This document shows, one piece after another, positions 35,386 through 43,020 of a stretch of 64,000 nucleotides of DNA. This DNA comes from Thiopseudomonas acetoxidans (lineage in GTDB: Bacteria > Pseudomonadota > Gammaproteobacteria > Pseudomonadales > Pseudomonadaceae). The notes under the pieces were generated by a model. That model saw only the letters and a program-made list of their open reading frames with translations, did not search any database and was not told the DNA's origin. Each line of letters begins with the position of its first letter. Position 1 is the first letter of the stretch. Both the position numbers and the translations under genes were made by a program. The DNA lies in assembly GCF_030362935.1 (NCBI RefSeq), contig NZ_JAUCDY010000006.1, positions 1 to 64,000 of the forward strand, written 5' to 3'.

Positions 35386-36321
35386 TTAAATACTGACATC
35401 CACAAAGCCGCCCATGCCACCGATACTGCCAGTTTCAATGCTTCCAGCTGAAACGAGTTCAGAGGCGGAAGAGGCGAGTGCACCTTGCTGGAGGGACTGA
35501 TCTAAGGTTTCCAGTTCGCGTTCAATGCTGGCAAACAACTTGCGCGATTCCTTGTCATTCACTTGGTGCTTGGCTTTCAGCAGGCTCAGCACTTCTTTGA
35601 GCGTTTTTCTGGCTTCAGTGAGTAAAGCACGCAGAACTTTATCGTCGGTATCTTCACTCTGGCGCTGGCCAGTTGCACGAAGCTTATCCGTCTTGGAATC
35701 GTGCTGCTCATCAGTTTTGTCAAGAGCGTCGCGCTTAACACCTGCTGATAGATTAGCGGCTTGCTGCGCCTCTGCTTCAGCTGTCTCGGCAGCCATTACG
35801 GTGCTGGCTAGCGTTTCATGTGATATGGCTAACTCTGCCATACTGGTATCTTGCATGTGAGCAAGCTCAGTGCTGCTGTCTACTCTAGCCATTTCCTCGC
35901 TACCGCCATCCGCACTCGTTTCGCCTGAAGCAACCGACATAGGCGGCATATGGCCCAAGCTGCCGCCGGAGTTGCCCAGTTCCTTGCTCAGTGCTGCCAG
36001 TTCTTTGGCAATTTGCTTAACTTCCTGTGCCAGTGCCTTGTAATTGCCGGGAGGCAATTTTGCCATGATGGACTTTAAAGTATCCAAGCGCTGTTTCAGT
36101 AAAGCCGCACGTTGACTGGCCATTTTTTTAGGCGAGGCGTTTTTCTTCATCTCTTGCAGCTTAGTCACAGCCGTTTGCATATCGTGCATCTGCTTCTTGC
36201 GCCGCTCGAACAGCACCTTACCTGCGTGGCTTTCGTCCCGCTCACCCATAAACGCCTGCTGAGTCTGGCCAGTGGGTATATCTCTAGAGCTAAAAGAAGG
36301 CAGGCTTGGTTTAATCTGCAT
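35386..36321 (-). CDS. Uncharacterised coiled-coil protein
   Basis: About 311 residues, no signal peptide, no membrane segment and no recognised domain. Charged helical stretches suggest coiled coils (about 25-120, KKQMHDMQTAVTKLQEMKK and LAQEVKQIAKELAALSKEL; and about 225-285). Between them is a low-complexity Ser/Ala/Glu-rich linker. The C-terminus is glycine-rich (GSIGGMGGFVDVSI). ATG at 36321 is chosen with GGAG about 11 bases upstream; a TTG at 36342 is in frame. Base composition resembles the core genome rather than the GC-rich block that follows. No function is proposed. Confidence 0.6.
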   Translation of the reverse strand: MQIKPSLPSFSSRDIPTGQTQQAFMGERDESHAGKVLFERRKKQMHDMQTAVTKLQEMKKNASPKKMASQRAALLKQRLDTLKSIMAKLPPGNYKALAQEVKQIAKELAALSKELGNSGGSLGHMPPMSVASGETSADGGSEEMARVDSSTELAHMQDTSMAELAISHETLASTVMAAETAEAEAQQAANLSAGVKRDALDKTDEQHDSKTDKLRATGQRQSEDTDDKVLRALLTEARKTLKEVLSLLKAKHQVNDKESRKLFASIERELETLDQSLQQGALASSASELVSAGSIETGSIGGMGGFVDVSI

Positions 36322-36735
36322 AGCGTGACGTACTCCAATCAAAGTGGCTCGCTCATTGCGTTGGCTGAGCCTTAACCATCCACCACCTTGTATCGGTTCC
36401 TGGAGTGAAAGCTTGAGTGTTGGGGTTCAGCATCCAGAGGAGTTTTATCCAATGCTACTGATTGATAGGAAGCATCAATCCATCTACAGGACTGGTTGTA
36501 CCAGCAAAATGCTGACGCAGATAGACTTGTTAATTAAGGGCTTTTCAAAAGTATCAATTCCTGTCTCTTATCTGGAAGGCCCAGAGCAGTCACTCGCAAA
36601 ATAAGCTCTTATCGTGGATATCTTGGACAAATTCGACGCACTACCAAGTGTTGTCGCCAGAAGACGGTTTGTAAATACTCGAATCAGAGGCATGATATTG
36701 ACACAGATTATTCTTGCGACTCTTGAGTACTTTCT

Positions 36736-37131
36736 GTGAAGAAAATCTTACTTGTTCTGGTCTTCGCCTTTGGCCTGTTCCAACTTCAGCAGGGTGGGCA
36801 TCTTGATGCTCTGCTTAATAGCGGCGGCTCTACTCAGTCCGACTCTGCCGGTTACTCGAACCTGTCCGCGCAGGAACAGGAGCTGCAGAAGACGCTGGGG
36901 CGGATTAGCCGAAACGGTCCATTCCCTTACCAACGCGATGGCATCACCTTCGAAAATCGGGAGCGATTGTTGCCAAGCAAGCCGCGGGGGTATTACCGGG
37001 AATACACAGTGGACACGCCCGGTTTGTCGCACAGAGGGCCGCGCCGGGTGGTGACCGGTGGTAACCCGCCAGTGTAGTTCTATTACACCGAGGATCACTA
37101 CCGTTCCTTTAGCCAAATCAGGGGGCACTGA
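36736..37131 (+). pseudogene. Barnase-like secreted RNase, amber codon before catalytic His
   Basis: GTG start, a signal-peptide-like N-terminus (MKKILLVLVFAFGLFQLQQGG) and the RNase N1/T1/barnase domain: FPYQRDGITFENRERLLP, the YYREYTV strand with the likely catalytic glutamate, and RGPRRVVTGG with the arginine. TAG at 37075-37077 ends the 113-residue product. The frame continues without a shift through FYYTEDHYRSFSQIRGH to TGA at 37131, supplying the missing last strand and the catalytic histidine (DHYRSF). One substitution therefore separates this from a complete toxin. The barstar gene starts 2 bp later. The block is more GC-rich than the flanking core genes. Confidence 0.8.
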
Positions 37132-37132
37132 C

Positions 37133-37546
37133 ATGACGACAACACCTGAACAGTCCGCGCCAATCACCTGGCAACCGAGGCACCAGCTGGATCAACCTGC
37201 CGTTGCTCTGGATGCAAATGGTCGGTTGAACAAGTCGATCCTGTTGCAGGCGCTTTGTGGCGCTTTCAACTTTCCGGATTACTTCGGTGACAACTGGGAT
37301 GCAGCCTATGACCTATTGCTCGATCATGTGGATCAGCTGTCAGAACCTGCACTCTGGCGCTTCTCGATTGAGGACGCATCCGAAGTGGATGAGGCTGATC
37401 TGGCGGACTGGATCCAACTGATGATGGACGTTTGTACCTATGCCAACGCCCGTGAAATCCAGGTGCGCGTAGAGATATACGGGGATGCCCTGGCGTGTGG
37501 TGTTGGCTCTCTCGGATTTACCACCGATTCTCCCGAGCGTCAATAA
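37133..37546 (+). CDS. Barstar-family ribonuclease inhibitor
   Basis: 137 residues. The core NKSILLQALCGAFNFPDYFG followed by DNWDAAYDLLLD is the barstar signature: the helix and loop that plug the RNase active site, with acidic residues following the NWDA motif. AGGGGG lies 8 bases before ATG at 37133, immediately after the RNase frame, so both would be translated from one message. Barstar neutralises RNase inside the producing cell. Here the toxin frame is interrupted while the inhibitor remains open. Its last 7 bases overlap the convergent PstS/OmpA gene. Confidence 0.85.
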   Translation: MTTTPEQSAPITWQPRHQLDQPAVALDANGRLNKSILLQALCGAFNFPDYFGDNWDAAYDLLLDHVDQLSEPALWRFSIEDASEVDEADLADWIQLMMDVCTYANAREIQVRVEIYGDALACGVGSLGFTTDSPERQ

Positions 37547-38880
37547 ACCCACATCTCCACCCGCCGGTTTCTCACGCGGCCACTGCCGTTGCTGTTGGTG
37601 GCCACCGGCAGTTCGTTACCAATGGCAAGAATCTCCCTGACGGTGACGCCCCTTTCGTTCAGGACGCGCTTGACGGTGGCGCTGCGCAGCCTGGCCAGCA
37701 GTTCCTCTGCGCCTCCCTGACGCGTGTCGCCAAGGCCCACGAGCACTACATGGTTATCCATCTTGTCGTGCGCATTCAGATATTCCACCAGGCGGTCAAT
37801 GTCCTGCCAGGCTTTGTTATCCAGCTGAGCTGTGTGCTCCTTGGTGCGAAAGTTGACTGACAGGCGCAGGGCTTCCGCAGCCAGTTGCTGGTAGGTTCGG
37901 GGCATGTCGGCGTGTGGTTCCAGTTTGATGGTGCGGATGTTCTGCCCGACAAAACCCACCTGGTCGACAATCTCTTGGCCCGCGTGGCTCCGGGCAAACT
38001 CGATCAGTGCTCTGGCCAGTGGATTGGTCTCATCCGGGCGGATGTACATAAACAGCCGGCGGGACAGGGGATAGTCTTCGGTGGTCACCAGTTCCGCGGT
38101 AGGCAGCATGGGGCGGGAGTTGCCCGAGGACAGGGCAATGGCTTTGGAAGGGGCAATACCCGACAGGCCGACAAAGCCGATGCCGTGGATGTCGCCGGCA
38201 ACCGAGCGGGACAGGGCACTGGTCGAAGCGAAGCGTTTGGCATCAGCGGCCAGCTCAAGCTGGCGTGGGGTCAGCACCAGATCGCGGAAGGTTTCCCAGG
38301 TACCGGAGTTGCTATCCCGGGCATACAGTTTGATGGGGCCGGGCTGGCCGCCCAGCTCGCGCCAGTCGGTTATCCTTCCGGCAAATACCTCGGCCAGCTG
38401 TTCGAGATCCAGCGCGGTCAGCGGGTTGTCAGGATGGGCGATGACTGCGAGACCATCCAGGCCGATCACCTGCTCGGCTTCTGCGCTGAGCATGTCGCCG
38501 GCCGTGGCCAGGGCCAGGGCCTCGTCGTCATGAATGGGGCGGGAGGCTGCGCCGATCTGGGCTGTACCCGCTGCCAGTCCTTTGAATGCTGTACCAGAGC
38601 CATGGGCATGCAGGGACACTTCAATGCTATCGCCCTCACTGCTGATGGCAGTGATCAGGTGTTCGCGGGTGTCAGGATTGAGATGCGCCTGAATATCGCT
38701 GGCTCCCGCCTCACGGAGCATGCCCTCGACCAGTTGCGGTGCCAGTTTGGCACCTATGGTATTGGAACCGTTGATCTGTAGCTGCAGCGATGCCGCTTGA
38801 GCCGGAATACCGAAACCGACCAGGCCGGCAAACAAGAATATACGAATACGAGGGAATAACAGCGACGAGCGTTTTGACAT
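37540..38880 (-). CDS. PstS-like phosphate-binding protein fused to OmpA domain
   Basis: 446 residues with a signal peptide (cleavage after GIPAQA near residue 29). Residues 30-310 resemble the PstS-type periplasmic binding fold: INGSNTIGAKLAPQLVEG at the start, HGSGTAFKGLAAGTAQIG, and YARDSNSGTWETFRDLVL. Residues ~320-446 are an OmpA-like peptidoglycan-binding domain ending GNELPVATNSNGSGRVRNRR. The combination suggests a cell-wall-anchored ligand-binding protein rather than a transport component; no Pst permease genes are nearby. GC-rich codon use sets it apart from the core genes. Confidence 0.8.
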   Translation of the reverse strand: MSKRSSLLFPRIRIFLFAGLVGFGIPAQAASLQLQINGSNTIGAKLAPQLVEGMLREAGASDIQAHLNPDTREHLITAISSEGDSIEVSLHAHGSGTAFKGLAAGTAQIGAASRPIHDDEALALATAGDMLSAEAEQVIGLDGLAVIAHPDNPLTALDLEQLAEVFAGRITDWRELGGQPGPIKLYARDSNSGTWETFRDLVLTPRQLELAADAKRFASTSALSRSVAGDIHGIGFVGLSGIAPSKAIALSSGNSRPMLPTAELVTTEDYPLSRRLFMYIRPDETNPLARALIEFARSHAGQEIVDQVGFVGQNIRTIKLEPHADMPRTYQQLAAEALRLSVNFRTKEHTAQLDNKAWQDIDRLVEYLNAHDKMDNHVVLVGLGDTRQGGAEELLARLRSATVKRVLNERGVTVREILAIGNELPVATNSNGSGRVRNRRVEMWVY

Positions 38881-38961
38881 TTCCGTTTACCTGATAAATG
38901 TAGAAGGGTAGGCGGGCCGGATTATATTGCGGAAATGTTTCGGGAATATGACGGGATATGA

Positions 38962-40248
38962 TCAGACGAAAAGCAAACCGAGAACGCCTACCCCCAATGC
39001 CGCCAGCAGGATTGAGCTGGCCCAGCGTGCCAGCGGCAGGCCTCCGATTACCAATACTATCCCGGCCTTGACGGCGGTATTGGTCAGCGCCGCAAGGAGA
39101 ATGCCGCGCACGGCCACGTCGTTGGCCAGCTCGCCCTTGGCTTGTTGGGCCAGGGCGATGGTTACGGCATCCACGTCGGCAATCCCGGCAATGACTGCGA
39201 GGATATAGACGCCTTCACTGCCAAACCAATGCTCTGCACCCTTGGATAATATGAATATCAGCGCCAGGAACCCGGCCATGATCAATGCCTGTTGAAGATC
39301 CAGCGGGTTATGCATCGGTGGTGTATGGCCTACCGGCCGTTCATCCCGGCGGCGTAACAGGATCCATAACAATGCCATCAGGGGTACCAGTGCCAGCCCG
39401 AGCAAGCCTGGCAGCATGGACGGCAGCAATGTGCGATTGACCACTGCGACTTCCAGTATCAAACGTAACGCCATGGTGCCGCAGGCCAGGGCAATGCCCG
39501 CTCCAAGCAGGGCGTTGCGGCTGCCATCCGAGCGTGCCATGCGCGAGAAAGCGAGGGTCAGCGCGGTACTGGACGCGAGTCCGCCGAGCAGGGCGGTCAG
39601 CACCAGCCCAACACGATCTCCCAACAGTCTGACGGCGAAATAACCAGCGAAACTGATGCCGGCAATCAGGATCACCAGCCAGCCAATCACCTGCGGGTTG
39701 ATGCTGCCCCACGGGCCCATGGCCTCGTTGGGTAGCAGCGGCAGTATCACCAGCACGATCACCAGCAATTGCAACGATGCATTAAGCTCCAGGCGGGATA
39801 GACTGCGCAGCAGTGCATGCAGCCGTTCCTTGGCGCCTAGCAGTACTGCAGTTATTACTGCCGCCGTCGCCGCTTCCAGATACAGACCGTGCACAGCGAG
39901 CGCGCCAAGCAGGAAAGCCAGCAGCGCGGCCACTTCGGTGGTGGCCCCCAGATCACCGGTGACTTTGCTGCTGTGGATGTAACCGACGATAAGCAGGGCG
40001 GTGACGCCCAGCAGCGCCGCCGCTGATATCCAATCCGACGACAGCATGCCCAGCTGCGCGACCACTCCGCCGGCCAGACCCAGCAGACCAAATGTGCGGA
40101 TGCCGGTTACTGTCTGATCGTCGATCTCCTGGTGTCGCTCGGCATCCAGGTTCTGCGACTGCCAACCCCGCTCGAATCCGATGATCAGTCCGACCGCCAG
40201 GGCAATCAGCAAGCCCAGCAATTCCGTACCGTAGTTCAATCCATTCAT
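38962..40248 (-). CDS. MgtC/SapB-DUF4010 integral membrane protein
   Basis: 428 residues. The N-terminal ~130 residues form an MgtC/SapB domain (LIALAVGLIIGFERGWQ, TGIRTFGLLGLAGGVVAQLG), followed by the DUF4010 domain with about ten further membrane helices (LGDRVGLVLTALLGGLASST, AGIADVDAVTIALAQQA). Family members are linked to Mg2+ limitation and envelope stress, but transport has not been shown generally. It is in the same GC-rich block as the PstS/OmpA gene, same strand, with an 81-bp gap. Confidence 0.85.
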   Translation of the reverse strand: MNGLNYGTELLGLLIALAVGLIIGFERGWQSQNLDAERHQEIDDQTVTGIRTFGLLGLAGGVVAQLGMLSSDWISAAALLGVTALLIVGYIHSSKVTGDLGATTEVAALLAFLLGALAVHGLYLEAATAAVITAVLLGAKERLHALLRSLSRLELNASLQLLVIVLVILPLLPNEAMGPWGSINPQVIGWLVILIAGISFAGYFAVRLLGDRVGLVLTALLGGLASSTALTLAFSRMARSDGSRNALLGAGIALACGTMALRLILEVAVVNRTLLPSMLPGLLGLALVPLMALLWILLRRRDERPVGHTPPMHNPLDLQQALIMAGFLALIFILSKGAEHWFGSEGVYILAVIAGIADVDAVTIALAQQAKGELANDVAVRGILLAALTNTAVKAGIVLVIGGLPLARWASSILLAALGVGVLGLLFV

Positions 40249-40264
40249 TGCTTGCCACCTGCCT

Positions 40265-40424
40265 TTACCTGTCCCGACGCCAGACCCTTATAGTGCCCCA
40301 TGGGCATGTCCAATTATAGGGCTGGTTAAACACCGCTTCAATCAGAGTGGCGTCGGTCTTGCCGGTCTGTCGTGCGCCGCCAATCAGCAAGGAATTGCTT
40401 TTTTGTTCCCGGTAGGGCGCATTC
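40265..40424 (-). pseudogene. Fragment of a P-loop ATPase (AAA_14/DUF4143-like)
   Basis: On the minus strand a ~50-residue open stretch contains NSLLIGGARQTGKTDATLIE, a Walker A motif in the style of the DUF4143/AAA_14 ATPases. It has no start codon, is bounded by stops, and nothing else of the protein remains. Confidence 0.45.
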
Positions 40425-40578
40425 TAGAGCATTGTGTAATACACTTTACCGGCGAAAGCCTATCCTGCATTAGTCCACACCCGCCTACAGTTTTTCGTCA
40501 TGACGAAATTTCCTTGGTACCAGGGTTTTGATTTGCAGTTGAGCAGGGAAGCGTATGGTATCGGTCATGTTTGATGGT

Positions 40579-40617
40579 GCGCTGAAATTGTCTTGCGTCA
40601 GCGCTGAAACTGTCTTG
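40579..40617 (+). repeat. Two 17-bp direct repeats, 22-bp period
   Basis: GCGCTGAAATTGTCTTG (40579-40595) and GCGCTGAAACTGTCTTG (40601-40617) differ by one base. Such closely spaced copies are often found at IS ends that use multiple transposase sites. Without the rest of an element this is a candidate IS terminus only. Confidence 0.6.
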
Positions 40618-40638
40618 GCCGTGATGCCCGTGTAGTGG

Positions 40639-41331
40639 TCAACTAATTCCGGACACATTTTTAAGTTTTTCTTCCAGCTCAGTAGGGGGCAGCCCACCAT
40701 TAAAGGTGTGAGGGCGGTCTTGGTTGTAATACCCCATCAGATAGCTGCTGATATCTTTCCTGGCTGCCGGCAAACTGTGATAGCCAAACGCAGGCATCCA
40801 TTCTGTTTTCAGGCTGCGAAACAGCCGCTCCATAGGAGCATTGTCCCAACAATTGCCCCTGCGGCTCATGCTCTGAACCATACGGTAACGCCAGAGCCTC
40901 TGTCGGAACTTTTTGCTTGCATACTGTGATCCCTGATCAGAATGAAATATCACTTTTTTCGGGCGACCGCGCTGCTCCCATGCATGGTCCAGGGCTTTGG
41001 TCGCCAGACTTGCATCCGCCTTGTCCGACATTGCCCAACCAACCACACGGCGTGCGTATAGGTCCAGCACTACTGCCAAATAGCTCCAGCGTTGCCCTGT
41101 CCAGATGTAGGTGATATCGCCGCACCAAACCTCATTGGGCTGCTTCACATCAAAATTCCGGTCCAGCCGATTCGGGATATCCGGTCGCTCAGCAACGGCA
41201 TTTTTGTAGGCATGTGGCCCCGGCTGCTTGCAGATTAAATTCAGCTCGGACATCAGCCGGCGAACTTTAAAACGACCGATGTGAATATCCATCTTGGCCA
41301 GCAACCCCTTCAAGGTACGGCTCCCAGCGGC
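40639..41331 (-). pseudogene. IS3-family OrfB transposase, N-terminus deleted
   Basis: The remaining frame covers about 225 residues of the integrase-like domain with all catalytic regions: CGDITYIW, FHSDQGSQYAS and WDNAPMERLFRSLKTE. The region before GSRTLKGLLAKMDIHIGRFKVRR, which in intact homologues holds about 60-70 residues, is replaced by the orfA remnant in another frame. The deletion joint falls near 41327-41335. It cannot make a complete OrfAB transposase. Confidence 0.8.
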
Positions 41332-41455
41332 GCAAGGCTGATTCACCAACACCCAGGGATGTGCTGGCCTGGGCGATACTGTAGCCTTGAACCAGCACCA
41401 AACAGGCGGCTTTTTTCTTGAACTCTGGGGTAAACGTACGTCGCTTTCTAGTCAT
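41332..41455 (-). pseudogene. IS3-family OrfA, C-terminus deleted
   Basis: MTRKRRTFTPEFKKKAACLV followed by GYSIAQASTSLGVGESALRRW is the helix-turn-helix half of an IS3-type OrfA. The leucine zipper and frameshift region that should follow are absent. After RRWE the frame reads into orfB sequence in the wrong phase. Confidence 0.8.
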
Positions 41456-41675
41456 CGAACACCTCTCAATGGCGAGCATTATCGCCTAAATGGGTGTCCG
41501 GTTTCATTAGACCACTACAGTTGCTGCAGTAAAAGAGGGTGTTGCAGCACCAATAGAAAATAGGCTTAGTCTATGAAATACTTACCACATAACAAGTTAA
41601 TTAACTTTGCGTCACTGGCATCGAGCGCGTTACTGAACGTCGCTGTATGTAGTGCTAGGTATTAAGGAAAGAACG

Positions 41676-41951
41676 ATGTTTATTAAACGGAATAATCGAA
41701 CACTGCGTGAATGGTGGCAGTCTCCAGTTACTATGAAAGATCGAGCAGCAGGCGCGCTTGTCGGCGGCTTTGGCGGTTTTTGGATTGGCGTACTTGGTCG
41801 TATTGGTCTTGGGACACTCCCAGTTTCTTTCAGTGAAGTCACAGCTTGGGCGTGTGTTATTACTATTTTTGGAGCTAGTGCAGGAATTGCTTTCCCCAAG
41901 CCTGTAGCCGTCGTTCTTTTTCCGTTTTCAATTTTTGGAGGTGGTAACTAG
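41676..41951 (+). CDS. Small membrane protein, unknown
   Basis: 91 residues. A basic N-terminal segment (MFIKRNNRTLREWWQSPVTM) precedes two hydrophobic segments (AGALVGGFGGFWIGVLG and VTAWACVITIFGASAGIAF). AAGGAAAG lies about 6 bases before ATG at 41676. No family recognised. First of three small membrane-protein genes in a row behind the IS3 remnant. Confidence 0.55.
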   Translation: MFIKRNNRTLREWWQSPVTMKDRAAGALVGGFGGFWIGVLGRIGLGTLPVSFSEVTAWACVITIFGASAGIAFPKPVAVVLFPFSIFGGGN

Positions 41952-42022
41952 ATGGTCAATCAGAACCAATGGTCTCCTTGCGAACACCTACGATGGCTTA
42001 GCTAAAGACGCTAGGGCTTTAT

Positions 42023-42295
42023 ATGGACGAATGGACAGCGATCACTCTTCTTTCCACGATAACAGGCGTTTTGTGTGCGCTCTACTTTAGAGGCACTACC
42101 GCATGGGTGACATCAGGATTGCTTCCTTGGAGCGGGGTACTGGTTTGGTTGCTCTACCAAGCGTACTTCACTCCATATCGTGGGGGCGGTGCAAGTATGT
42201 GGCCCATAGCTCAGCTATTTGCAGGCACCGTTGCTGCATTGATAGGATTGGCCGCTCATGCTGCCGTTAAGGGAGTTTTTCGTGCTAAACCTTAA
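42023..42295 (+). CDS. Small membrane protein, unknown
   Basis: 90 residues with three probable membrane helices (ITLLSTITGVLCALYF, the LLPWSGVLVWLLYQAY region, and LFAGTVAALIGLAAHAAV). AGGGC precedes ATG by about 6 bases. No recognised family. It lies 71 bp downstream of the preceding small membrane gene on the same strand and may be co-transcribed with it. Confidence 0.5.
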   Translation: MDEWTAITLLSTITGVLCALYFRGTTAWVTSGLLPWSGVLVWLLYQAYFTPYRGGGASMWPIAQLFAGTVAALIGLAAHAAVKGVFRAKP

Positions 42296-42368
42296 CCTTA
42301 CGAGCAGGATGTTTACTTGGGTCAATGGGATATTTCGTAAGCGGGCAGCAGCGTAAGGTATCAGGGAT

Positions 42369-42839
42369 ATGATTTGGTTCGTTCGGTATACATTCACTTA
42401 TCCTCTTAACGTGGAGAATCCAAGGCAGTCTCTAATAGACGCGCTTCATAGCAACGAGTTGGAGTACTCGAAAAGTGGTACGCAGTTCAAAATCAAAAGG
42501 AAGCTCGGATTATTTTTTCGCAACTCTTGGAACCCTATTTTTGTAGGAGACTTTGAGTATAAGGCCGGGCGCAGTCACTTATGTGGCTATTTCCGAGTTC
42601 ACTGGTACACACTAATCTTTAGCGCAGTTTTTCTGGGCGCGTTGCTTTTTGAATTGATAGCCACGTTTTTTCAGCCAGAAATCCGATCCGGATATACTCT
42701 TGGCTGGAAGGCTGAGAGCATAAAGTCCACGCTGACCTTCATTGCTGCGTTTTTTGGTGTTACGTTTGTCGGTTGGCTGTTTGGTCTTTCCAGTGCTCGC
42801 CGTATCATCGCAGCCATTCGCGAAAGCACTGCCGGCTAA
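42369..42839 (+). CDS. Two-helix membrane protein, unknown
   Basis: 156 residues. The N-terminal ~75 residues are soluble and strand-rich (PRQSLIDALHSNELEYSKSG, FKIKRKLGLFFRNSWNPIFV). Two hydrophobic segments follow (LIFSAVFLGALLFELIATFF and LTFIAAFFGVTFVGWLFGL), then a short basic tail. CAGGG sits close to the ATG. No recognised domain. Third of the local series of small membrane proteins. Confidence 0.55.
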   Translation: MIWFVRYTFTYPLNVENPRQSLIDALHSNELEYSKSGTQFKIKRKLGLFFRNSWNPIFVGDFEYKAGRSHLCGYFRVHWYTLIFSAVFLGALLFELIATFFQPEIRSGYTLGWKAESIKSTLTFIAAFFGVTFVGWLFGLSSARRIIAAIRESTAG

Positions 42840-43020
42840 CTCTAGCGTTAGCTGCACTATCGGCCTTGCCCTGTAAGCACCTGATTCATATTTCATTTCA
42901 AGCTAGACGGAGTGTATTGTCTCTCGCTGAAGTGTCTATTTGTATTAGGCCAGAACAGTCGGCATCGGTCTACCTCATAGGCACTGTGTTCAATCAGAAA
43001 AGGCAGATTATCATGCGTGG

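Larger units (their letters stand above)
40631..41519 (-). mobile_element. IS3-family element, internally deleted (889 bp)
   Basis: The ends are imperfect inverted repeats, TGTAGTGGTCAACTAATTCC (40631 on) and TGTAGTGGTCTAATGAAACC (from 41519 on the complement), both continuing GGACAC. Intact IS3-family elements are about 1.2-1.5 kb; here the 3' part of orfA and the 5' part of orfB are missing. No target duplication is seen beside the ends. Confidence 0.85.

Noticed and set aside
36344..36604. 86-residue open frame between the coiled-coil gene and the barnase remnant
   Set aside because: Low-complexity, partly antisense to the end of the neighbouring gene, no ribosome site and no recognisable motif.
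34961..37077. Amber codon reassignment or suppression suggested by two in-frame TAGs
   Set aside because: res and tnpB end normally in TAG, and no suppressor tRNA is in the window. Ordinary nonsense mutation in accessory genes is sufficient.
42835..42852. GCTAAC-TCTAGC-GTTAGC at the end of the third small membrane gene looks like the right half of an integron attC site
   Set aside because: No matching left half is found in the preceding 100 bases, no integrase gene is visible, and the neighbouring gaps lack similar sites. A short palindrome is the simpler reading.
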